Below, one piece after another: positions 8,904 to 14,520 of a stretch of 14,975 nt of DNA. Within the stretch, counting starts at the first letter, position 1. The number at the start of each line of letters is the position of its first letter. The DNA is from SZUA-254 sp964596065 (lineage in GTDB: Bacteria > Bacteroidota > Ignavibacteria > UBA10030 > SZUA-254). A program made the translations under genes and the position numbers. The stretch is from the NCBI GenBank assembly GCA_964596065.1, contig CAZQSM010000054.1, forward strand, positions 1 to 14,975, written 5' to 3'. The notes below the pieces were generated by a model, which had not been told where the DNA came from, did not search any database, and saw nothing but the letters and a program-made list of their open reading frames with translations.

Positions 8904-9496
8904 GCGGGAAAATCCTTCGCAACCACCGGTTGAAGCACATCCCGGAACTGAGGGTCGGGGCGGAGATCGTCGAACAGCGGTTCGTCGGCGGATGCTCGAT
9001 GACCAACTGCAACGCCGACTGCTGCAGCGGCGGAGTCTACGCCGACCTCGCCGAGCGGGACGAGATCCTGCACCACGCGGACCTGGTCCGGGCGCAGATG
9101 GACCCCGACCAGGTGCGCGACACCGCGGCGTGGTTCGAGAAGGAATCGATCCCGGACGCCGATTATCCGTCGGGCCGCGCGATCGGGACCGAAGTGCACG
9201 ACGACCGCTGCGTGTTCCTGAACGGGAAGGGGATGTGCGTCCTGCAGAAGGCCGCGGCGGCGGCGGGGATGGACCGCTACGCGCTGAAGCCGTTCTACTG
9301 CTGGCTCTACCCGGTGACCGTGGACAACGGGGAACTGACGCTGCACGACCCCGATTACGCCGAGCGGTCCTCCTGCTGCTCCTATCGGGCGGAGGGCCCG
9401 TTGACGGTCTTCGACGTGTGTCCTGAGGAACTCACCCTGGCCCTCGGGGAGGAGGGTGTGGAGGAGTTGAAGAGGGAGATGATCCCGGCGGCGTAG
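8900..9496 (+). CDS. DUF3109-family cysteine-cluster protein
   Basis: This is a 198-aa cytoplasmic protein with no signal peptide. Ten cysteines are arranged as in DUF3109/YkgJ-type zinc- or iron-chelating proteins: GGCSMTNCNADCC near residue 31, then DRC, GMC, FYCWLYP, SSCC and DVCPEE. The FYCWLYP segment corresponds to the conserved C-x-L-Y-P element of the family. A bound metal ion or Fe-S cluster is expected from the family, but the function is not established. The ATG at 8900 overlaps the preceding stop as ATGA, and GGAGG lies at 8884-8888, so translation is probably coupled to the amidohydrolase-like gene. It is a cytoplasmic protein made with two exported ones, so a shared function is not obvious. 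Its stop codon lies in the arm of a palindrome shared with the convergent micro-ORF. Confidence 0.85.
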   Translation: MSGKILRNHRLKHIPELRVGAEIVEQRFVGGCSMTNCNADCCSGGVYADLAERDEILHHADLVRAQMDPDQVRDTAAWFEKESIPDADYPSGRAIGTEVHDDRCVFLNGKGMCVLQKAAAAAGMDRYALKPFYCWLYPVTVDNGELTLHDPDYAERSSCCSYRAEGPLTVFDVCPEELTLALGEEGVEELKREMIPAA

Positions 9497-9512
9497 GCCG
9501 GCGGCCGCCTAC
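9493..9512. terminator. Palindrome between convergent genes, possible bidirectional terminator
   Basis: GTAGGCCGGCGGCCGCCTAC has perfect 6-nt arms (9493-9498 and 9507-9512) and a GC-rich centre that can pair further. The TAG stop of the DUF3109 gene (9494-9496) and the TAG stop of the minus-strand micro-ORF (9509-9511) are exact mirror positions in the two arms. No U-tract follows on either strand, so intrinsic termination is uncertain. Confidence 0.45.
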
Positions 9513-9628
9513 CTGGTGACGACGAGGAAGGTGTTGTACACCCCGTAGAACAGGTAGGTGGTGATGGTGCTGGTGATGACCCACCAGACCGCGTTCGAGA
9601 TTTTTTCCCCGTATGTGATGACGATCAT
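9509..9628 (-). CDS. Small single-pass membrane protein (39 aa)
   Basis: The minus strand reads ATG at 9628-9626 to TAG at 9511-9509. The product is 39 residues and begins MIVITYGEKISNAVWWVITS. It continues with a hydrophobic, Thr- and Tyr-containing stretch and ends FLVVTR. A charged or polar segment (residues 7-12) precedes one probable transmembrane helix (about 13-37). AAAGGGG lies about 6 nt upstream of the ATG, and a good promoter match (9676-9704) lies about 50 nt upstream. The frame is too short to be found by ordinary length cut-offs. I do not recognise the family. The promoter, the ribosome site and the shared stop-codon palindrome argue that it is real. A small inner-membrane accessory protein is an inference only. 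Confidence 0.6.
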   Translation of the reverse strand: MIVITYGEKISNAVWWVITSTITTYLFYGVYNTFLVVTR

Positions 9629-9675
9629 ATCGTGCCCCTTTCCGCTGTGCTTCCGCTTACCCACCCATTATTAAA

Positions 9676-9704
9676 AATATACCCTTGTCAATGATGAAAC
9701 GCAA
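9676..9704 (-). promoter_or_regulatory. Putative promoter of the 39-aa membrane ORF
   Basis: Read on the minus strand, TTGCGT (9704-9699), 17 nt, then TATATT (9681-9676) followed by TTTAA. In the Bacteroidota form this is TTG-N20-TATATTT. The AT-rich block stands out in a GC-rich genome and lies within the 182-nt gap (9629-9810) between the micro-ORF and the receiver gene. The rest of that gap shows no clear feature. A second TTGACA (9691-9686) lies inside the spacer but has no matching -10. Confidence 0.5.
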
Positions 9705-9810
9705 GGGGACCGGCCTGAAAACGGGGATTTCGAACGTCCGGGGGAATCTTCAGGGGTAGATAAGCGCGTAAAACGAAAAGCGGTGGCGCGGGGGGTGCGG
9801 CGGCGGGCGG

Positions 9811-10197
9811 TTACCTCGCCTCCGACTTTGCCACCACGTTCCTGATCGCCTGGTGGATTTCATGCATGTCCACACGGCCCTTCCTCAGGTAGGCGATGTC
9901 GTGCATCTTCAGCTCGGTGATGTCCTTGACGTCCAGGTCGCGGCCGGTGATGACCACGATCGGGATGTTTTTGTGTTTCTGGTGGGCTTTCAGCTCCCTG
10001 ATCAGGTCGAACCCGCTCAGCCGGTTGAGAGCGAGGTCCATGATGATCGCCGAGGGCTTCTCCTTGTCGACCCATTGGATGAAATTTTCGTCCAGGGGGA
10101 AGAGCACGCCGTTGAATCCCTCATCTTCCACGACGAATTTCATCAATTCCGAAAATCCGGGGCTGTCCTCGACGATGAGTACGGTCTTTTTCTTCAT
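9811..10197 (-). CDS. Single-domain response regulator (CheY-like receiver)
   Basis: This 128-aa protein consists of one receiver domain and no output domain. Acidic Mg-binding residues are Glu10-Asp11 in LIVEDS. The phosphoacceptor is Asp54 in IIMDLAL. Switch Thr84 is in VVITG and Lys106 in YLRKG; the Pro that usually follows this Lys is replaced by Gly. Length and motifs fit a stand-alone phospho-relay or adaptor protein. No histidine kinase lies in the window, so its partner is unknown. It is transcribed divergently from rplU, and its own promoter candidate is at 10268-10296. Confidence 0.9.
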   Translation of the reverse strand: MKKKTVLIVEDSPGFSELMKFVVEDEGFNGVLFPLDENFIQWVDKEKPSAIIMDLALNRLSGFDLIRELKAHQKHKNIPIVVITGRDLDVKDITELKMHDIAYLRKGRVDMHEIHQAIRNVVAKSEAR

Positions 10198-10267
10198 GGA
10201 CGGAAAAGCTCAGGAAATGGTGAAGAAAAACGCAGGTGATCAGCGATAATCCAGGAAAAGCTCACTA

Positions 10268-10296
10268 AACATAGAGAGAATAGTCGAAAAAGTCAA
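10268..10296 (-). promoter_or_regulatory. Putative promoter of the receiver gene
   Basis: On the minus strand TTGACT (10296-10291) and TATGTT (10273-10268) are separated by 17 nt. In Bacteroidota form this is TTTG-N20-TATGTTTA, very close to the TAnnTTTG consensus. It would give a leader of about 60 nt before the ATG at 10197. Confidence 0.55.
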
Positions 10297-10305
10297 ACAT
10301 TCAGC

Positions 10306-10352
10306 ACCCCGGTGAGCGGGGTAATTTCGGTCCGCGGGAGGCCCCGCGGGCC
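10306..10352. repeat. Two adjacent inverted repeats between divergent promoters
   Basis: The first is ACCCC (10306-10310) and GGGGT (10318-10322) with a 7-nt loop. The second is a strong 10-position stem, GGTCCGCGGG (10329-10338) and CCCGCGGGCC (10343-10352), with loop AGGC and one T:G wobble. The second ends 2 nt before the rplU -35. They lie between the two divergent promoters and upstream of both predicted transcripts. A protein-binding or insulating element is therefore as likely as a terminator. Confidence 0.4.
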
Positions 10353-10353
10353 T

Positions 10354-10382
10354 TTGACATTCATCCCGAAATTGCGTACCTT
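10354..10382 (+). promoter_or_regulatory. Putative promoter of rplU-rpmA
   Basis: A perfect TTGACA (10354-10359), a 17-nt spacer, and TACCTT (10377-10382). In Bacteroidota form this is TTTG-N20-TACCTTA. The predicted leader before the rplU ATG at 10429 is about 40 nt, and I see no stable structure in it. Confidence 0.6.
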
Positions 10383-10428
10383 ATGTCCGCTCTGTTCCCA
10401 TTCCTCATCAAATCGGGGTCAAATCATC

Positions 10429-10740
10429 ATGTTTGCGGTAGTTGAAGTATCCGGGCAGCAGCTGAAAGTGAGCCCGGCCGAGCAGATATACGTCCCGCGC
10501 CTCACCCAGGGCGTCGGCGATTCAGTGAAATTCGACAAGGTCATCCTGTTCTCAGACGAGAAAAAGGTCTCCATCGGCGCGCCCTACCTGAAAAACGCGT
10601 CGGTAACGGCGAAGGTCCTCGCCCACGTCAAGGACGAGACGGTGATCGTGTTCAAGAAGAAGAAACGCAAGGGGTACCGCCTGCGCCGCGGCCACCGGCA
10701 GCAGTTCACGCAGGTCGAGATCACCAACATCGCCGGCTAA
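10429..10740 (+). CDS. rplU: 50S ribosomal protein bL21
   Basis: This 103-aa ribosomal protein binds 23S rRNA in the large subunit. It starts MFAVVEVSGQQLKV, has the family's beta-barrel pattern (ILFSDEKKVSIGAPYL, VTAKVLAHVKDETVIVFKKK) and ends with the KRKGYRLRRGHRQQFTQVEI block typical of L21. Length is normal. The ATG at 10429 is preferred over an in-frame GTG at 10312, because that upstream start would lie before the promoter and would add residues foreign to the family. The ribosome site is weak (GGGG at 10415-10418). rpmA follows after 18 nt, the standard pairing. Confidence 0.98.
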   Translation: MFAVVEVSGQQLKVSPAEQIYVPRLTQGVGDSVKFDKVILFSDEKKVSIGAPYLKNASVTAKVLAHVKDETVIVFKKKKRKGYRLRRGHRQQFTQVEITNIAG

Positions 10741-10758
10741 CAGTCAGGAGCATTTTGT

Positions 10759-11013
10759 ATGGCACATAAAAAAGGGGGCGGCAGTTCACGGAACGGCCGC
10801 GACAGCAACTCCCAGCGTCTCGGCGTGAAACGCTTCGGTGGTGAAAAGATCACCGCGGGAAGCATCATCGTCCGCCAGCGGGGCACCAGTTTTTCGCCCG
10901 GCACCAACGTCGGTCTCGGGAGCGACGACACGCTCTTCGCGCTCACCGACGGCGTCGTGCACTTCAAGAAATTCTCGAAGTCGAAGAAAGTCGTCAGCAT
11001 CATCCCCGCGTAA
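10759..11013 (+). CDS. rpmA: 50S ribosomal protein bL27
   Basis: This 84-aa protein starts MAHKKGGGSSRNGRDSNSQR, the conserved N-terminus that reaches towards the peptidyl-transferase centre. It carries the family core LGVKRFGGEKITAGSIIVRQRG and TNVGLGSDDTLFAL. There is no N-terminal extension of the kind cleaved in Firmicutes. AGGAG at 10746-10750 is well placed for the ATG. It is co-transcribed with rplU. Confidence 0.99.
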   Translation: MAHKKGGGSSRNGRDSNSQRLGVKRFGGEKITAGSIIVRQRGTSFSPGTNVGLGSDDTLFALTDGVVHFKKFSKSKKVVSIIPA

Positions 11014-11031
11014 CGCACCCGTTCCGGGGAC

Positions 11032-11079
11032 GGGCGGGAGAGCCCGCCCCGGGAGCGGCATCACCGGCCGGGAGGCCGG
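11032..11079 (+). terminator. Tandem GC hairpins after rpmA
   Basis: GGGCGGG (11032-11038), loop AGAG, CCCGCCC (11043-11049) is followed by CCGGCC (11064-11069), loop GGGA, GGCCGG (11074-11079). Neither is followed by a U-tract. They lie in the 159-nt gap between rpmA and mdh and could attenuate transcription or stabilise the rplU-rpmA message. I see no promoter with the usual layout between these hairpins and mdh. Confidence 0.4.
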
Positions 11080-11172
11080 CATCGTCAGGGCCCGCCCCTG
11101 CGATCCTCGTTCTCAGTTCGAACACCTCAACCCTACGCCAACGGATTCAACAACCTCGAAAGGGACCATCGC

Positions 11173-12096
11173 ATGAAAATCACAGTCGTCGGAGCGGGAA
11201 ACGTCGGGGCGACCGCCGCCCAGAGGATCGTTGACAGGGAACTGGCCAACGAGGTGGTGCTGATCGACATCGTCGAGGGCCTCCCCCAGGGGAAGGGGCT
11301 CGACATGTTCGAATCCTCCCCGATCCAGGGGACCGACACCAGGGCGGTCGGGACGAACGACTACGCGGCCACGGCCGGCTCGGACATCATCGTGATCACC
11401 GCGGGGATCGCCCGCAAGCCGGGGATGACCCGGGAGCAGCTGCAGGACACGAACGCCGGCATCGTGAAGAGCGTCACCGAGCAGGTCGCGCCGAAATCCC
11501 CGAAATCGATCATCATCGTGGTCTCGAACCCGCTCGACGTGATGACCTACGTGGCGTACAAGGTGAGCGGGTTCGACCGCTCGCGCGTGATGGGGATGGC
11601 CGGGATCCTCGACACGGCGCGCTACCGGACCTTCATCGCCGAGGCGCTGAACGTTTCCGTCGAGGACATCCAGGCGCTCGTGCTCGGCGGCCACGGCGAT
11701 TCGATGGTCCCCCTGGTCCGGTACACCACCATCGCCGGCGTCCCGCTTTCCGAGTTCATGGACGCCGGGACGATCGAAAAGATCGTGAAGCGGACGCGGG
11801 AGGGCGGCATCGAGATCGTCAACTACCTGAAGACGGGGAGCGCCTACTACGCCCCCTCGGCGGCGGCCGTCGAAATGGTCGAGGCGATCGTCAGGAACAA
11901 GAACCGGATCCTCCCCTGCGCCGCCTGGCTCCAGGGTGAGTACGGCCTGAAGGACACGTTTGTCGGCGTGCCGGTGAAGCTGAACAGGAAGGGGATCGAG
12001 AAGGTGGTCGAGGTCCCGCTCAGCGCCGATGAGAAGGCCGGGCTGGCGAAATCCGCGGAGGAAGTGAAGTCGAATATCGGGAAGCTGAAGCTCTGA
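11173..12096 (+). CDS. mdh: Malate dehydrogenase (LDH-like type)
   Basis: This 307-aa enzyme interconverts malate and oxaloacetate with NAD in the TCA cycle. The N-terminal Rossmann motif GAGNVG is at 7-12, and Asp32 (LIDI) favours NAD over NADP. Substrate Arg81 and Arg87 lie in the mobile loop (IARKPGMTREQL); the Arg at the position where lactate dehydrogenase has Gln supports malate specificity. Asn119 (VSNPLD), the catalytic pair Asp147 and His174 (GGHGDSMVP), and Arg150 are all present. Length matches the tetrameric LDH-like MDHs of Chlorobi, Chloroflexi and Bacteroidota. AAAGGGA at 11159-11165 supports the ATG. It follows rpmA after two hairpins, so it may be read through from the ribosomal promoter. 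Confidence 0.96.
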   Translation: MKITVVGAGNVGATAAQRIVDRELANEVVLIDIVEGLPQGKGLDMFESSPIQGTDTRAVGTNDYAATAGSDIIVITAGIARKPGMTREQLQDTNAGIVKSVTEQVAPKSPKSIIIVVSNPLDVMTYVAYKVSGFDRSRVMGMAGILDTARYRTFIAEALNVSVEDIQALVLGGHGDSMVPLVRYTTIAGVPLSEFMDAGTIEKIVKRTREGGIEIVNYLKTGSAYYAPSAAAVEMVEAIVRNKNRILPCAAWLQGEYGLKDTFVGVPVKLNRKGIEKVVEVPLSADEKAGLAKSAEEVKSNIGKLKL

Positions 12097-12127
12097 GGAC
12101 GCGGGGGGTGGGGAGGGGAGTGACGCC

Positions 12128-12143
12128 GCCGGCGCGCGCCGGC
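12128..12143. terminator. Perfect 16-bp palindrome between convergent mdh and ATPase-fold gene
   Basis: GCCGGCGCGCGCCGGC is exactly self-complementary (a 6-bp stem if the central GCGC is the loop). It lies 31 nt after the mdh stop and directly abuts the minus-strand TAG stop at 12144-12146. On the plus strand a weak CTAGTTT follows; on the minus strand there is no U-tract. It is a candidate bidirectional terminator. Confidence 0.45.
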
Positions 12144-12554
12144 CTAGTTTAGCTCGAGCTTCATCGTCACCTCCCACCCGTCCTCGAGCCGCTCGAAATC
12201 CACCGAGCTCATCAGCGACCGTATCAGGAACACCCCCCGGCCGTTTTCCCGCAGCAGGTTCTCCTCGGCGAGCGGGTCGGGGATCGTTTCGATGTCCACC
12301 CCTTTCCCCTCGTCCCTCACCTTCACGGTCAACATCTTCGAGTTGACGTCGACGCGAAGCTGCACCTTCTTGCTCTTGTCGCGCTTGTTCCCGTGGATGA
12401 TGCCGTTGTTCACCGCTTCGGTGGTGGCCACCAGGAGCTTGTTGAATTTCATCTCGTCGAGCCGGAGTTTCCCGTTGATTTCCTCGAGGAATTTCTCAAC
12501 CGCCATGATCTCCCTGGGATCGCTCGGAATTTCAAGCTGATAGGATTCGGACAT
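12144..12554 (-). CDS. RsbW/SpoIIAB-like ATP-binding protein (anti-sigma/serine kinase fold)
   Basis: This 136-aa protein has the HATPase_c_2 fold. The N-box contains Glu46 and Asn49/Asn50 (TEAVNNGIIHGN). The G1 motif is Asp81-x-Gly83-x-Gly85 (DEGKG) and the G2 motif is NGRGVFLIRSL (from 104), followed by VDFE. These are the motifs of anti-sigma factor serine kinases and of stand-alone regulators in partner-switching systems. No sigma factor, STAS-domain antagonist or PP2C phosphatase is visible in the window, so its partner is elsewhere or outside. The gene starts 15 nt after the outer-membrane protein gene on the same strand, with no strong ribosome site, so coupling is plausible. Confidence 0.87.
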   Translation of the reverse strand: MSESYQLEIPSDPREIMAVEKFLEEINGKLRLDEMKFNKLLVATTEAVNNGIIHGNKRDKSKKVQLRVDVNSKMLTVKVRDEGKGVDIETIPDPLAEENLLRENGRGVFLIRSLMSSVDFERLEDGWEVTMKLELN

Positions 12555-12569
12555 CGCGCTTACGTGTGA

Positions 12570-14483
12570 TTAAAGACTGACGTTAAGAGACATTGTAATG
12601 TTCGCGATGCCCTGATCGGGCAGGCCCGTCCGGGACTGGCGCTCGTACCAGCCCTTCACGGAGAACGCCGTCCGGTGGCTGACGTTCCATTCGATTCCGG
12701 TCGCCGGACCGACGCTGCGCAGGAACTGCTTCGGGACCCTGGTGTCGCCCGAATAGTCGAACCGCGTTTGACTAAAATAACGAATACCGAGGGAGAAAAT
12801 CAAGACCTCGGTGGCGGCGTACCGGACCCCCCCGAGGTGTGTAAAGTCCTCAAAATAGCTCACGGGGCGCTCAGAAAAGTCGTCCCAGCGGAGGTTGCCC
12901 CGCTCATAGAGCCGCGCGGTGCCGTTCCATTCGAGCGAGGCGCGGCGGGTTACCCTCCAGACCGTCGAGTCGGAGAACGAGAACTGACGGAAGGAGAAGC
13001 TCCGCACCTGGGTGCCGGGGGTGTCGAAATCGTAGACCGTGTAATTTGCGAGGACCTCGAAGCGGTTCGACGTGGTGAAGGAGCCGAAGGGGGTCCAGGT
13101 CGACTGCGGCGAGAGCCGGAAGATCCGGTTCCAGGTGTTGTCGGCGCTCCGGCCGGCGGAGAGGTAGACCAGGTGCGTCAGGCTGGCGTCGGCCGTGAGC
13201 GTCAGGAGGAGGTGGCGGTTGATCCGGTGGCTCGTGGTGATGTTTGCCAGGTACCAGAGGTCGTCGCGGTCGTCGGTGTTCACGCCGCTGGGCGTGTCGT
13301 ACCGCAGGATGGTGCCCGAGGCCGACACCGACACCCGGTGCGACGGCGAGAGCCTGGCGTCGGCGGCGACCGCCATCGAGGTCCGTTTCGCCACGTTGTT
13401 CTTCCGCTCCTGGATCCGGCGCATCGAATCGACCGCCGATTCGAGGTACCGGTCGTCCCGCTCCGCCTGGTGCGTTTCGCTCCGCTCCTGAAGGACGAAC
13501 GTGAACCGGCCGTCGACGGAGCCGGTGATGGCCCACGCCGCGGCGAACTCCCCACCGATGGTGAGCTCGTCCACGCTGCTGTTGAGCGCCGGCCTCCCCG
13601 GGTCGGCGTACGACCTGTACCGGGATTCCCGGCCGATGCCGCGCGACAGGATCCCGGCGTTGACGGCGAACGAAAGGCGGGGGGTCACGGCGTAGAGGAT
13701 CGAATCCCTCACCGAGAAGAGGTCCTCGGCCCGCGTCTCGATGTTCCGGTCGACGCCGAATTCGGCGGCGACGTCCGGGTCCGCGGGCGTGTAGAAGTCC
13801 CTCCGGTTGCGGTAATAGCGGAGCTCCACCGTGGTGCGCGACCCGCCGGTGAAGGTCCTGGCCGAGGTCACCCGCGCGGTGCGCATCTCGATCGTTCTCG
13901 GGTCGAGCCGGTTGTATTCCCACGTCCCCCCCAGCTCCGAGACGTAACCGGCGTAGTCGAACGTGTCGGCCTCCATTCGGAGCATGTACGAAATCCCGCG
14001 GTCGGTCACGTCCGACTGCCGGTCGGCGCGGAAACCGACCAGCGGTTCGATGGTGAGGACCGGCGACGGCCGGAGCGCGGCCCCCGCGTGGACCGAATAG
14101 GAGGAGACGTTGCTCAATCCGAACCCCCTCCGGTCGGACAGGATGTGCGCGTTGAGCGCCGCGCGCGGTTCCACCGGTCCCCCCGCGAGGTGCCGGAGGG
14201 ACGCGCTGAAGGTCTCTTCGTCGGTGATGAGGTTGGTGCCCGTCCGGACGAGCGTGGACCGGAAATCCTGTTTCACGTCGTAGCGGAGCCCGGGGATGTC
14301 CCCCCCGTAGAGGAGGTGGCTGCGCCAGTGGTAGGTGGAGAAGACCTTGTCGAAGCCGACCCGCGCCCCGTTGGCGCTGTCGGCGTCGCCCGCCCCCGCC
14401 CGGAAATTATCGGCCGGGGACTGACCCCGCGCGGCGGCCGCCGCGAACAGCCCGGCGCAGGCCAGGCGGGCGATTCGCGCCAT
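12570..14483 (-). CDS. Putative outer-membrane beta-barrel protein
   Basis: This protein of 637 aa starts at ATG 14483. That start gives a clear signal peptide (MARIARLACAGLFAAAAARG, then QSPAD) and has GGGGAGGG just upstream. An in-frame TTG at 14531 would add 16 residues before the signal peptide and is less likely. The mature part has no recognised enzymatic motif. It consists of many short strands with alternating polar and hydrophobic residues, rich in aromatics, Arg, Ser and Thr, and separated by charged turns. It ends NITMSLNVSL, like a closing barrel strand. No TonB box or plug domain is evident. I do not recognise the family; a barrel or surface protein is inferred from pattern only. 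It lies between an RNase-type gene and an anti-sigma-type gene. Confidence 0.7.
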   Translation of the reverse strand: MARIARLACAGLFAAAAARGQSPADNFRAGAGDADSANGARVGFDKVFSTYHWRSHLLYGGDIPGLRYDVKQDFRSTLVRTGTNLITDEETFSASLRHLAGGPVEPRAALNAHILSDRRGFGLSNVSSYSVHAGAALRPSPVLTIEPLVGFRADRQSDVTDRGISYMLRMEADTFDYAGYVSELGGTWEYNRLDPRTIEMRTARVTSARTFTGGSRTTVELRYYRNRRDFYTPADPDVAAEFGVDRNIETRAEDLFSVRDSILYAVTPRLSFAVNAGILSRGIGRESRYRSYADPGRPALNSSVDELTIGGEFAAAWAITGSVDGRFTFVLQERSETHQAERDDRYLESAVDSMRRIQERKNNVAKRTSMAVAADARLSPSHRVSVSASGTILRYDTPSGVNTDDRDDLWYLANITTSHRINRHLLLTLTADASLTHLVYLSAGRSADNTWNRIFRLSPQSTWTPFGSFTTSNRFEVLANYTVYDFDTPGTQVRSFSFRQFSFSDSTVWRVTRRASLEWNGTARLYERGNLRWDDFSERPVSYFEDFTHLGGVRYAATEVLIFSLGIRYFSQTRFDYSGDTRVPKQFLRSVGPATGIEWNVSHRTAFSVKGWYERQSRTGLPDQGIANITMSLNVSL

Positions 14484-14520
14484 CCGCCCTCCCCGCCCGG
14501 GGCGTGCCGGCCGGGAGACG

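Noticed and set aside
9853..10239. Plus-strand 128-codon frame opposite the receiver gene
   Set aside because: Same length as the receiver by coincidence of GC-rich antisense frames. Only the minus strand has response-regulator motifs and a promoter.
10312..10428. GTG start extending bL21 by 39 codons
   Set aside because: It starts upstream of the promoter candidate, runs through a palindrome, and is not found in L21 proteins.
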